DNA of 54,850 nucleotides from Prevotellaceae bacterium (GCA_020636695.1 JACJXJ010000008.1:1-54850), one strand, 5' to 3'. Numbered from the stretch's first letter, positions 26,524 through 35,117 are shown. The notes: generated by a model from the letters alone, not told the origin. Numbers and translations: made by a program.

Positions 26524-26552
26524 GATGCAACGTTTACAACGTTCTGTGCATC
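26524..26552. repeat. Nested inverted/direct repeat before the ECF sigma gene
   Basis: GATGCA (26524-26529) and TGCATC (26547-26552) flank two copies of the palindrome AACGTT (26529-26534 and 26538-26543) separated by TAC. The block ends one base before the sigma-factor ATG at 26554. It could be an operator or an RNA hairpin at the ribosome site. Confidence 0.5.
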
Positions 26553-26553
26553 A

Positions 26554-27111
26554 ATGAAAGAGACAGCAAATACATATAATCTAACTGAAAGTCAATTAAT
26601 AGACGGTTGCATTCGCGGTGATAAGCGTGCGCAACGTCGACTTTATGACTTATATGCCAAACGTATGGCAGCTTTATGTATGCGCTATTGCGGCGATTAT
26701 GAGGTAGCCTTAGATTTAATGCACGATGGCTTTATCAAATTATTTACACACCTTGAAAGTTATAGTGGACAAGGTTTTTTTGAAGCTTGGATGCGTAAGA
26801 TTTTTGTCAACACGGCACTCGAATATTTACGCAAAAACGATGCTCTCAAAGAAAGTTCCGAAATCGAAGCAGATATTCAGATCATGTCACCTGAACCATC
26901 AGCTATTGACAAACTTTCAGCTAATGAGATTATGGCATTAATTGAGGAATTGCCAACGGGATTTAGAACTGTGTTTAATTTATATGCCATAGAAGGATAT
27001 AGCCATGCAGAAATAGCTGACATATTGCAAATTAACGAAAGTTCATCACGTTCTCAATTCTCACGTGCTAGAGCTATTTTGCAAACTAGAATTACGAATT
27101 TATATAAATGA
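26554..27111 (+). CDS. RNA polymerase ECF-type sigma factor
   Basis: The 185-residue sigma-70 family protein has region 2 (R-R-L-Y-D-L-Y-A-K-R-M at about 27-37; H-D-G-F-I-K-L-F at about 57-64) and region 4 with a helix-turn-helix (Y-S-H-A-E-I-A-D-I-L-Q-I-N-E at about 149-162). The absence of regions 1 and 3 marks it as ECF type. Its stop overlaps the start of the next gene by four bases, which suggests that the partner at 27108 is its anti-sigma factor. A symmetric repeat directly before the ATG may serve in its control. Confidence 0.9.
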   Translation: MKETANTYNLTESQLIDGCIRGDKRAQRRLYDLYAKRMAALCMRYCGDYEVALDLMHDGFIKLFTHLESYSGQGFFEAWMRKIFVNTALEYLRKNDALKESSEIEADIQIMSPEPSAIDKLSANEIMALIEELPTGFRTVFNLYAIEGYSHAEIADILQINESSSRSQFSRARAILQTRITNLYK

Positions 27112-28469
27112 CCGACCACGAATTAAAACGACAATTACAGGAAAAATTTAAATTTCACGAATTAGATTTACCTGCCGATGATTGGAATGCCATTGAAAAG
27201 CGCTTACCAATCCCTAATCGTCGTGTCTCGACAGCATGGTGGTGGTCAGTAGCCGTTGGTGCTGCAGCTATGGCACTTGTTGCTATTCTATTATACCAAC
27301 AACCGTCTAACTCACTACCAACTGCTCCAACATTTGCTGAATTGGAACAAGTAACAACGGAACATTCTAATAACAAAGTCGTTGATGATGGCAACCAATC
27401 TTCATCTTTATTTAGCCAAGTTACTCAAACAGAAAAATCAGCGAAAGATAACAAAAAAGTAGACACCAAAAAGAAACAAAAACAAGCGGATAAAGATACT
27501 ACATCGAAACCGAATACAACCGAAGAGGAGAAGGAGAATGAGAAAAAAGACTCTGAATCTATAGAAACGACACCTAAAGAAGATGAAAATCAGGGTCCGT
27601 CATGGCATGAGCAAGAAGATGATGGCTCTGAATATATTGTGCAGTTACCTCAATCACAACAGGATAACATGGATATTGCGCAAATAGATAAACCCGAAAA
27701 CACCCAGAAACAAGGAGTTTTATCTATAGAAGAAGCTGAAACTTTAATGAGCGAGCAAAATAAACAACAAATGGCAGCTCTTGAAGAAAAAGAGCAAAAA
27801 TCACCTCAACAATCGGGAACTGAAAATTGGGATATAGGGCTACTGGCTTCGGTAACACCAGAAATTTTAACTATGAGTGATATTGCGCCAACTGTTTTGA
27901 TGGACAACTCATTTTCGTACCGAAGCATGAACAGGGTAAATGCCAAACACGATTTACCAATTATGGTTGGAGCTTCTATTGGAATTCCTTTAGCCAAAGG
28001 TTTTTCTGTACATACTGGACTTAATTACGCCTATATACACTCTACTATTACAAAAGAAAATGCCATTACAGGTGATTATGCTATTGATAATCAAAAACTG
28101 CATTATCTAGGTATTCCTGTCATGTTTTCCTATAAAATACTAGATTACAATATTGTACAATGTTACGTATCAGGTGGAGGCATGGCAGAAAAAGGACTAA
28201 TTCAAGATATTCAAACTAATACATTCGACCAAACAGATAACCTAGTCAATAGTGATTCACAACAAAACTCAATTCCAGGTTTACAGTTTTCTCTAACGGC
28301 TAACGTTGGATTAGGTGTAAAACTTTATAAAGGATTAAATCTCTTCTTTGAACCTGGTTTTACTTGGTATATCCCCAACAACTCGTCACCTCAGCCTGAA
28401 AATATACGTACGGAGCATCCGTATAATTTAAGTTTAACAGCAGGTTTACGTTATAATTTAAACAAATAA
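27108..28469 (+). CDS. Putative anti-sigma protein with C-terminal outer-membrane beta-barrel domain
   Basis: This 453-residue protein reads as three parts. Residues 1-42 are a soluble, charged segment (L-P-A-D-D-W-N-A-I-E at 21-30) like the cytoplasmic part of many Bacteroidota anti-sigma-like proteins. Residues about 43-64 are one membrane helix. Residues about 70-235 are a Lys/Glu/Gln/Ser-rich linker, long enough to cross the periplasm. Residues about 275-453 alternate in beta-barrel fashion and end in L-T-A-G-L-R-Y-N-L-N-K. The four-base overlap with the sigma gene supports an anti-sigma role. A terminator overlaps its stop codon. Whether the barrel really inserts in the outer membrane is inference. 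Confidence 0.65.
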   Translation: MTDHELKRQLQEKFKFHELDLPADDWNAIEKRLPIPNRRVSTAWWWSVAVGAAAMALVAILLYQQPSNSLPTAPTFAELEQVTTEHSNNKVVDDGNQSSSLFSQVTQTEKSAKDNKKVDTKKKQKQADKDTTSKPNTTEEEKENEKKDSESIETTPKEDENQGPSWHEQEDDGSEYIVQLPQSQQDNMDIAQIDKPENTQKQGVLSIEEAETLMSEQNKQQMAALEEKEQKSPQQSGTENWDIGLLASVTPEILTMSDIAPTVLMDNSFSYRSMNRVNAKHDLPIMVGASIGIPLAKGFSVHTGLNYAYIHSTITKENAITGDYAIDNQKLHYLGIPVMFSYKILDYNIVQCYVSGGGMAEKGLIQDIQTNTFDQTDNLVNSDSQQNSIPGLQFSLTANVGLGVKLYKGLNLFFEPGFTWYIPNNSSPQPENIRTEHPYNLSLTAGLRYNLNK

Positions 28470-28502
28470 AGGTAAGAAATGAGCAAATTTCTTACCTTTA
28501 TT
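28465..28502 (+). terminator. Hairpin overlapping the stop codon of the anti-sigma/barrel gene
   Basis: Perfect 16-base arms (28465-28480 and 28487-28502) enclose a six-base loop. The 5' arm contains the TAA stop (28467-28469). There is no T-run after the stem. The outer stem AATAAAGG/CCTTTATT is the same as in the terminator at 22095. Confidence 0.6.
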
Positions 28503-28545
28503 GTTAAAAAACACCCATTCTCAAGGGAAATAGATATATTTTCTT

Positions 28546-28553
28546 TAACTTTG
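28546..28553 (+). promoter_or_regulatory. -7 promoter element for the duplicated lipoprotein gene
   Basis: TAACTTTG lies 40 bases before the ATG at 28594. No clear TTG at the -33 position. Confidence 0.45.
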
Positions 28554-28593
28554 CAACTCAATTAATCCATTATTAACTTATTTATTACTTACA

Positions 28594-29637
28594 ATGAAAA
28601 AAATCTTTAGTTTAGTGGCAGGTGTGTCACTTTTAATTTTTGCGGCTTCGTGCGAAAAAGACCAACCTGTTACCCCCCCAGTGGATAATAAAACCGATTC
28701 TCTTATTTTTACTACCGCTACTGCTGGCTATTATGGCACAGAATACAGCGATGCCTATAACTATTATACACAATTAGCTACAGCTATGCAGATAGATAGC
28801 ATGGGTAATTATGCATCTGCAGGTCAGGTTGTAACCTTAGATTTATATTCTGTTGATTCTGTATTAACAGAAGGAACTTACACCTTAAGTTCTGGTACTT
28901 ATGCTGCTGGTACTTTTGATGTAGAATATACAAAATGGTACGAATTTGATGATAAAGGAGAATATGTAGAATTTGGTATTAAAAGCGGTACCGTTAATGT
29001 CGCTAAATCGGGCGAAAACTACGTATTTACAGTAAACCTTGTCGATTCTTTAGATAAAGTACGTACAGGTTATTTTACAGGTAACTTAGTTGTCCAAGAT
29101 CAAACTGGAGGTTCTAGCGATGACTATGCTGGTGAACCTGAAACTCCAACACAAGCCACATTGACTATTCCGTCTGACTCTATTGCTGCATCAAATTATG
29201 GTGACTACTATGAAGCAGGTACTGATAATATTAGTTTAGAAATGTGGGACGAAAACGGAGGCTATATTGCACTAGAATTATTTACCGAAACTGGTGCTAC
29301 CGCATTACCAGTTGGTACATTTAATTTTGGTACCACATACGAAGCTAATACATTATTGCCAGGTGCTCTATTCTGGGGTATATTCCCAACTGGTAGTTTC
29401 GCAGCCGTAAATGAAGATTATTTTTGGCTAGAAGGAGGTTCAGTAACCATTGCCTTAACTGACAATGTATATACTATCACAGTAGCTGCCACTTCGCATT
29501 TTGGAAGTACTATCAACGCTACTTACACAGGTGCTGTGACACTAGAAGCCGTAGATACAGCTGACTCTGCTCCTGCTAGAAACTTCGCAAGAAGCGCAAA
29601 AAAAGCCCCACACAAACATATTACGACAAGACGCTAA
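28594..29637 (+). CDS. Lipoprotein with two related beta-rich domains
   Basis: The 347-residue protein has a lipoprotein signal ending in F-A-A-S-C (Cys20). The remainder contains two related halves, about 35-165 and 187-325: each begins with an aromatic Tyr/Gly segment (Y-Y-G-T-E-Y-S-D-A-Y and N-Y-G-D-Y-Y-E-A-G), has a glycine-rich G-T-Y/F turn and ends in a run of beta-strands (V-N-V-A-K-S-G-E-N-Y-V-F-T-V and V-T-I-A-L-T-D-N-V-Y-T-I-T-V). The C-terminus is basic. I do not recognise a family. Surface lipoprotein with an internal duplication is what the sequence shows; ligand and role are unknown. Confidence 0.7.
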   Translation: MKKIFSLVAGVSLLIFAASCEKDQPVTPPVDNKTDSLIFTTATAGYYGTEYSDAYNYYTQLATAMQIDSMGNYASAGQVVTLDLYSVDSVLTEGTYTLSSGTYAAGTFDVEYTKWYEFDDKGEYVEFGIKSGTVNVAKSGENYVFTVNLVDSLDKVRTGYFTGNLVVQDQTGGSSDDYAGEPETPTQATLTIPSDSIAASNYGDYYEAGTDNISLEMWDENGGYIALELFTETGATALPVGTFNFGTTYEANTLLPGALFWGIFPTGSFAAVNEDYFWLEGGSVTIALTDNVYTITVAATSHFGSTINATYTGAVTLEAVDTADSAPARNFARSAKKAPHKHITTRR

Positions 29638-29659
29638 AACTTCGTGTTTATAAAAATAG

Positions 29660-29697
29660 ATGCGGTCTGTGAGAATCACAGATCGCATTTTTTATAT
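29660..29697 (+). terminator. Rho-independent terminator after the duplicated lipoprotein gene
   Basis: A 13-base stem (29660-29672 with 29676-29688, one G-T pair) with a GAA loop is followed by six T. It ends one base before the -7 box of the next gene. Confidence 0.8.
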
Positions 29698-29705
29698 TAT
29701 CTTTG
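29698..29705 (+). promoter_or_regulatory. -7 promoter element deciding the start of the ATP-grasp-like gene
   Basis: TATCTTTG is immediately after the terminator and seven bases before the ATG at 29713. This implies an almost leaderless mRNA and excludes the upstream GTG at 29644 as start. Confidence 0.55.
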
Positions 29706-29712
29706 TCATATC

Positions 29713-30891
29713 ATGCATAAACCTTCGCTGTACATATTCAATCCACAACATGATTTAGCATTAGCTAACTACAGTCCCTATTATCAGGCACCCAAATCGG
29801 CTATTATCTTTGCACACGATTTGGTGTTATTACCGCTATGGTATGCATCTACACATGCCGATATTATTGCTGAAACAGCCGATTTAAATTGGTTAAGCGA
29901 ACAAAAAAAACGCTTTAATCAACTGGTTAATATCAATACGAAAAACAGTGCTGAATACCAATATATTCAGACGTGGGGTTGGGATCCTGGGGTTCGATAT
30001 AATTTATTGCAGTTAGGCGTTTCACAAACTTGTTTGCCATCAGATGAGGCGTTAAATAAAATCAAAGAATTATCACATCGTCAATTGGCTGCTGACGGGA
30101 TGTTATATCTACAAAATACGCTTCGGGATATCAATTTTCCAGAACCTGCCGTTCGATTGAGCACACTAGACGCAGTTATGAACTTCACCACAAAACACCC
30201 AGAAATTGTGCTCAAAGCGCCATATTCAGGAAGTGGCAAAGGACTTTATTGGAATAAGGGGTCTTTAACAAAGAGTCTCTCTGGATGGTGCAAACGAACC
30301 ATCGCTAAACAGGGTTGCGTAATGGGAGAAGAAGCTTTAAACAAAATAGAAAATTTTGCCATGGAGTTTTATAGCAATGAACAGGGACATATTGTATTCA
30401 GTGGTTATTCACTATTTCAAACCGATGACGGAGGTATTTATAAAAATAATTTCCTCCTAAGTGACAAAGCTATTGAATCTGTACTTGAACGTTATATAGC
30501 TCTAGATACTTTACACTCGATTCGACACCATTTAATTGAGTTTTTCGAGACTAAAATAGCAGGTCATTATCAAGGTTATTTTGGCGTTGATATGTTTATT
30601 TACAAACAAGTAGATGAAACTTTTGCCATTAATCCTTGTGTAGAAATAAACATGCGTATGACCATGGGAATGGTAGCTCGTCTATTTTACGACCATTTTG
30701 TAAAGTTGGGGAAACAAGGCATCTTTACAATTGAGCATGGTTTAACCGAAGGAGCACTATCAAAGAAGCATGAAATACTCACTAATAAATATCCTCTTAT
30801 AGTAAAAGATTCCAAAATTGAATCTGGCTACTTATCACTCTGTCCAATAAACGACGGGACATTTTACAGTGTATCAGTTATCATAAACTAA
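29713..30891 (+). CDS. ATP-grasp-like protein of unknown function
   Basis: From the ATG at 29713 the protein is 392 residues, cytoplasmic, with no signal peptide. It begins with L-Y-I-F-N-P-Q-H-D-L-A-L-A (5-17), common to an uncharacterised Bacteroidales family. Two ATP-grasp features are visible: V-L-K-A-P-Y-S-G-S-G-K-G-L (about 165-177), like the nucleotide-binding Lys plus glycine loop, and P-C-V-E-I-N-M-R-M-T-M-G (about 307-318), like the metal-binding Glu-x-Asn motif. A ligase role joining a carboxylate and an amine is likely but the substrates are unknown. Confidence 0.65.
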   Translation: MHKPSLYIFNPQHDLALANYSPYYQAPKSAIIFAHDLVLLPLWYASTHADIIAETADLNWLSEQKKRFNQLVNINTKNSAEYQYIQTWGWDPGVRYNLLQLGVSQTCLPSDEALNKIKELSHRQLAADGMLYLQNTLRDINFPEPAVRLSTLDAVMNFTTKHPEIVLKAPYSGSGKGLYWNKGSLTKSLSGWCKRTIAKQGCVMGEEALNKIENFAMEFYSNEQGHIVFSGYSLFQTDDGGIYKNNFLLSDKAIESVLERYIALDTLHSIRHHLIEFFETKIAGHYQGYFGVDMFIYKQVDETFAINPCVEINMRMTMGMVARLFYDHFVKLGKQGIFTIEHGLTEGALSKKHEILTNKYPLIVKDSKIESGYLSLCPINDGTFYSVSVIIN

Positions 30892-30923
30892 AAAAACGCT
30901 TTCAGAATCTGAAAGCGTTTTTT
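30891..30923. terminator. Bidirectional terminator between convergent genes
   Basis: Sixteen-base complementary arms (30891-30906 and 30908-30923) with A-run on one side and T-run on the other. Both the ATP-grasp-like gene (plus) and the CoA transferase gene (minus) end here. Confidence 0.85.
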
Positions 30924-30939
30924 TATGATGTAAATAGTA

Positions 30940-32421
30940 TTACAATTTAGCATTATGCATATCGCCAGTTTCCATGAAAGCTTTATGCATTTCAAAACAG
31001 GTGTATATATTCATAGGTGTGTGCGCTTTAGGTGCTGATTCCAAATAACGACGCAACATATCACGATATTCAGGATCCACACAATTATCAATAATTTCGT
31101 GTGCACGTTGAACTGGTGATTTTCCACGTAAATCAGCCACACCATGTTCAGTAATGAGCACTTTTACAGAGTGTTCACTTTGATCAAGATGCGATACCAT
31201 TGGCACAATGGCGCTAATCTTACCATCTTTTGCAGTTGATGGTGTAGTAAAAATTGAAATATAAGCGTTACGCGTAAAATCACATGAGCCACCTACACCA
31301 TTCATCATTTTGTTACCCAACACATGCGTAGAATTGATATTACCAAAAATGTCAGCTTCCAAAGCCGTATTGATAGTAATTAAACCTAAACGACGAGCCA
31401 CTTCAGGATTATTGGAAATTTCTTGTGGACGTAAAACGATACGTTCTTTGAAGAAATCAAGATCAGCATACACTTGGTCTAAGAGTGGACCAGAAACTGT
31501 GAGCGAGCAACCACTGGCAAACTTAACATTACCTTCCTTCATCAAGTCAATTACAGCATCTTGAATAACTTCTGTGTACATTTCAAATGGAGGAATATCA
31601 GGATTCTCACCTAATGAACCCAATACTGCATTGGCAATATTTCCAACACCTGATTGGATTGGTAAAAATGATGCAGGTATACGGCCTGCTTTAATTTCAC
31701 CAGCTAAAAAATTAGCCACATTAGCACCAATTTTAGCGGTCACCTCATCAACAGGAGAGAATTTACCAACTTCATTGGGACGATTGGTATGTACAACGGC
31801 AATAATTTTTTTAGGGTCAACTTTAACACATGTGTTACCACAACGATCACTTGGTTTGTACACTGGTATAGCTTCACGACAAGGAGGATCGAGCGGCTCA
31901 TAAATATCGTGCATACCACGCAATGCTTTAGGGTGTGCAGCATTTAATTCCACAATAATATAATCAGCTAAACGACAAACAGTAGGTAAAATACCTACGC
32001 CAGAAGTTGGAACAATTTCCCCATCATCAGTCAAATCGCAAGCCTCTACGATAGCAAATTTAGGTTTTGGCATAAATCCGTAACGCAATTCTTGTGCTTC
32101 TTGAGACAAATGCATGTCAAAATAATGTGCTTCTTGTGCATTGACACGAGTACGTAAATCTTTGCATGATTGATAAGGTGTACGAAATAAAATGGCATTA
32201 GCACGTGCTAAAGCGCCATCCAATGAATCACCTGTAGATGCACCCGTATACATACCAATTTTAAACTCTTTACCTTCGGCATGAGCCACCTCAGCACGTT
32301 TTGCAATTGCAGTCGGTACTTCTTTAGGACAACCTGCTGGCGTAAATCCACTAAAACCAACAATGTCACCATTGTTTACAAAAGCAGCAGCTTCGTCTGC
32401 CGACATCACTTTGTAAGTCAT
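30940..32421 (-). CDS. Acetyl-CoA hydrolase/transferase family protein, probable succinate CoA transferase
   Basis: The 493-residue class I CoA transferase moves coenzyme A between acids such as acetate, succinate and propionate. V-G-F-S-G-F-T-P-A-G (21-30), Y-T-E-V-I-Q-D (282-288, probably with the catalytic Glu284), S-T-H-V-L-G-N (364-370) and G-V-G-G-S-C-D-F-T-R-N (375-385) follow the pattern of succinyl-CoA:acetate transferases. With ackA and pta on the same strand it probably belongs to fermentation, linking succinate or propionate metabolism with acetate and ATP yield. The exact acid pair cannot be read from sequence. Confidence 0.87.
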   Translation of the reverse strand: MTYKVMSADEAAAFVNNGDIVGFSGFTPAGCPKEVPTAIAKRAEVAHAEGKEFKIGMYTGASTGDSLDGALARANAILFRTPYQSCKDLRTRVNAQEAHYFDMHLSQEAQELRYGFMPKPKFAIVEACDLTDDGEIVPTSGVGILPTVCRLADYIIVELNAAHPKALRGMHDIYEPLDPPCREAIPVYKPSDRCGNTCVKVDPKKIIAVVHTNRPNEVGKFSPVDEVTAKIGANVANFLAGEIKAGRIPASFLPIQSGVGNIANAVLGSLGENPDIPPFEMYTEVIQDAVIDLMKEGNVKFASGCSLTVSGPLLDQVYADLDFFKERIVLRPQEISNNPEVARRLGLITINTALEADIFGNINSTHVLGNKMMNGVGGSCDFTRNAYISIFTTPSTAKDGKISAIVPMVSHLDQSEHSVKVLITEHGVADLRGKSPVQRAHEIIDNCVDPEYRDMLRRYLESAPKAHTPMNIYTCFEMHKAFMETGDMHNAKL

Positions 32422-32444
32422 AAATCTAATTAATTATATAGTTG

Positions 32445-32735
32445 TTAATGTTTTAAAGACTCTAAAAAATTAAAGCATGTTTTTGTGGCATCAAATTCGA
32501 CAATAGTATATTTTGCCACATTGTGTACATAAAAAGGATCTGCTTTCATAATTTCCTGTGCCTCCTTCATAGAAGTGGCATTAGATAAAATAACACCACC
32601 CACACGTTCAGGACGAGGTCCAGAAGCTACCAACTTACCATGGCGATAGTGCGTGTCTAAAAACTGACGATGCGCCTCTAAATAAGTATCAACTTGTTGA
32701 AGTGGTACTAAATAATCAAGAATAAAAATAAACAT
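32445..32735 (-). CDS. YciI-like protein
   Basis: The 96-residue protein has the ferredoxin-like YciI fold, with the start F-I-L-D-Y-L-V-P-L and the H-R-Q-F-L-D-T-H segment (23-30), then S-G-P-R-P-E-R-V-G-G-V-I-L (38-50) and A-D-P-F-Y-V-H (about 65-71). The conserved His-Asp pair suggests a small enzyme, but no reaction is established. It sits between the CoA transferase (23 bases after it) and ackA (51 bases before it), so it is likely transcribed with the acetate genes. Confidence 0.8.
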   Translation of the reverse strand: MFIFILDYLVPLQQVDTYLEAHRQFLDTHYRHGKLVASGPRPERVGGVILSNATSMKEAQEIMKADPFYVHNVAKYTIVEFDATKTCFNFLESLKH

Positions 32736-32786
32736 TGCGTCTCGAGTTAAATGCTATAGAACAATTATCCAAGAATTGAAAACTTT

Positions 32787-33983
32787 TTACTTTACCAAAT
32801 CCAAAGTATCGCTAGCAATCATAAATTCTTCGTCAGTTGGAATCACTACGACACGAACTTTAGAATTTGGTGTAGATAATTCAACTTCCTCTCCACGTGT
32901 TTTAGCGTTTAGTGCCGCGTCAATTTCCACACCAAGATAACTTAAGCCTTCACATACATACTGACGTGTACCAGCTTGGTTTTCGCCCACGCCACCTGTA
33001 AAGACTAACACATCTAATCCATTAAGAGCGGCAGCATATGAACCAATATATTTTTTGATATGGTAATTATACATATCCATCGCTAATTTAGCACGTGGAT
33101 TTCCTTCATCAATGGCTTTCTCTATGTCACGCATATCACTCGAAACACCCGAGATACCAACCATACCACTTTTCTTATTTACTAATTCGGAAATGCCAGC
33201 ACTTGTAAGATGTTCCTTGTCCATCAAATACGTAATAGCCCCTAAATCAATATCGCCAGAACGCGTTCCCATAATCAATCCTTCTACAGGCGTTAGACCC
33301 ATAGATGTATCAACAGACTGTCCATTTTCGATAGCTGTAATGGAACCTCCATTACCAATGTGAGCCGTAATTATTTTTTCATGTGCATAATCTAATCCCA
33401 AAAAGTCACATGCCCGTTTCGACACATAACGATGACTTGTACCATGAAAACCATAACGACGAATGCCGTATTTTTTATAATACTCGTACGGAAGTGCATA
33501 CATATAAGCGTAAGCTGGCATAGTTTGATGAAAAGCAGTATCAAACACACCAACCTGCGGAACATTTGGTAAAATTTTAGTAATTGCCGCCACGCCTTTC
33601 AAGTTAGCTGGATTGTGCAATGGCGCTAAATCTGAACACTCTTGAACACGTGCTATCACTTCTGGAGTAATCACGACAGAGGTATTGAAATATTCGCCAC
33701 CATGTACTAAACGATGACCAACAGCATTAATCTCTTTAAGAGATTTAATACAGCCATACTCTGAACTCACCAATATCTCTAAGATTAATTCAATACCAAC
33801 AGTATGTTCAGGTATATTTTTTTCAATCACTACCTTATTACCTTCGGGCAAAGTGAATTTCAAAAAAGAATCGGACAATCCTATTTTCTCAATCGCACCT
33901 TGCGCGAGCACTTTTTTAGAAGTCATCTCAAATAATTTGTATTTGATAGATGAACTCCCACAATTTAAAACCAAAATTTTCAT
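32787..33983 (-). CDS. ackA: Acetate kinase
   Basis: The 398-residue enzyme makes ATP from acetyl phosphate and ADP, releasing acetate. The family start V-L-N-C-G-S-S-S-I-K-Y (4-14), H-R-L-V-H-G-G (about 88-94), F-D-T-A-F-H-Q-T-M-P (about 147-156), H-G-T-S-H-R-Y-V (about 179-186) and F-T-G-G-V-G-E-N (about 326-333) are all present. It follows pta by 21 bases, the usual order, and completes the pathway from acetyl-CoA to acetate. Confidence 0.97.
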   Translation of the reverse strand: MKILVLNCGSSSIKYKLFEMTSKKVLAQGAIEKIGLSDSFLKFTLPEGNKVVIEKNIPEHTVGIELILEILVSSEYGCIKSLKEINAVGHRLVHGGEYFNTSVVITPEVIARVQECSDLAPLHNPANLKGVAAITKILPNVPQVGVFDTAFHQTMPAYAYMYALPYEYYKKYGIRRYGFHGTSHRYVSKRACDFLGLDYAHEKIITAHIGNGGSITAIENGQSVDTSMGLTPVEGLIMGTRSGDIDLGAITYLMDKEHLTSAGISELVNKKSGMVGISGVSSDMRDIEKAIDEGNPRAKLAMDMYNYHIKKYIGSYAAALNGLDVLVFTGGVGENQAGTRQYVCEGLSYLGVEIDAALNAKTRGEEVELSTPNSKVRVVVIPTDEEFMIASDTLDLVK

Positions 33984-34004
33984 ACGATTGTTATAATGCT
34001 GAAT

Positions 34005-35024
34005 TTAATTTGCTAAAAGATGTTTAGCTGCAATAGCTTGATTAGCTGTAATGGCAATCATTTGTTCAATATCGTTCACCGAACAGCCTCTACTCAAATC
34101 GTTCACTGGAGCAGCCATGCCCTGCAAAATAGGCCCTATTGCCTCTGCTCCACCCAAACGTTGTACAAGTTTATAGCCAATATTGCCAACCTCAATACTT
34201 GGGAAGACCAATGTGTTAGCCGAACCTGCAACTTTGCTATCAGGTGCTTTAAGCGCTCCAACCGATGGCACAATAGCCGCATCAGCCTGAAGCTCTCCAT
34301 CAATAGCCATATCTGGAGCCATTTGCTGAGCTAATTTAGTAGCAGTAGTTACTTTGTCTACCAACTCGTGCGATGCACTTCCCTTGGTCGAAAAACTTAA
34401 CATTGCAATACGTGGTTCTGTCCCTGCAATAGCGCGCATGGTCTGTCCTGTAGTCACGGCAATTTGAGCTAATTCTTCAGCTGTAGGATTTGGCATTACC
34501 GCCACATCGGCCACCATAAGCATACCGTTTTCACCAAATTGTTTTTCTTTTGAAAAGAGCATTAACGCTCCTGATACGCAACTAACGCCAGGTAAAGTTT
34601 TAACAATTTGTAAAGCTGGACGTAACACATTGCCAGTGGTATTTTGAGCACCAGCTAATTCTCCATCTGCATCACCAGCTTTAATCATTAAGCAACCTAA
34701 ATAAAGAGGGTTTTTGGCTAAAACAACGGCTTGTTCCAGCGTCATACCTTTGTTTTTGCGAAGATCATACAACAACGTAGCATACTTATCCAAATTTGGA
34801 TTTTCATCTGGATCAACAATGGTTGCCTCGTTAATATACGTCAAATGATTTTCTGTAGCCAGCTTAGTAATAGCGTTAGGATTTCCCAACAAAATAAGTT
34901 TGGCAACTTTGTCGCGAATAACATTATTCGCAGCAGTTAATGTTCTAAGTTCTGTGCCTTCGGGTAACACAATGCATTGAAGATGTTGTTGTGCTCGCGC
35001 CTTAATGCGTTTTAAAAGTTCCAT
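34005..35024 (-). CDS. pta: Phosphate acetyltransferase
   Basis: The 339-residue short form of the enzyme converts acetyl-CoA and phosphate to acetyl phosphate. It has the usual V-L-P-E-G-T-E-L-R-T start (19-28), S-F-S-T-K-G-S-A (about 210-217), D-G-E-L-Q-A-D-A-A (about 240-248) and N-T-L-V-F-P-S-I-E-V-G-N-I-G-Y-K (about 269-284). There is no extra N-terminal regulatory region. It is upstream of ackA on the minus strand; the terminator of tonB lies just before it. Confidence 0.96.
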   Translation of the reverse strand: MELLKRIKARAQQHLQCIVLPEGTELRTLTAANNVIRDKVAKLILLGNPNAITKLATENHLTYINEATIVDPDENPNLDKYATLLYDLRKNKGMTLEQAVVLAKNPLYLGCLMIKAGDADGELAGAQNTTGNVLRPALQIVKTLPGVSCVSGALMLFSKEKQFGENGMLMVADVAVMPNPTAEELAQIAVTTGQTMRAIAGTEPRIAMLSFSTKGSASHELVDKVTTATKLAQQMAPDMAIDGELQADAAIVPSVGALKAPDSKVAGSANTLVFPSIEVGNIGYKLVQRLGGAEAIGPILQGMAAPVNDLSRGCSVNDIEQMIAITANQAIAAKHLLAN

Positions 35025-35068
35025 GAAATATATATGCGTTTATACAATTTAAATCTTGAGTAAATAAA

Positions 35069-35094
35069 ACTGCCCCGCTTAATTGCGAGGCAGT
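35069..35094 (-). terminator. Terminator of tonB
   Basis: A ten-base stem (35069-35078 with 35085-35094, one G-T pair) and a six-base loop are followed on the minus strand by TTTTATTTA. It separates tonB from pta. Confidence 0.7.
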
Positions 35095-35117
35095 ATTTTA
35101 ATATGGTTATGAGTAAA

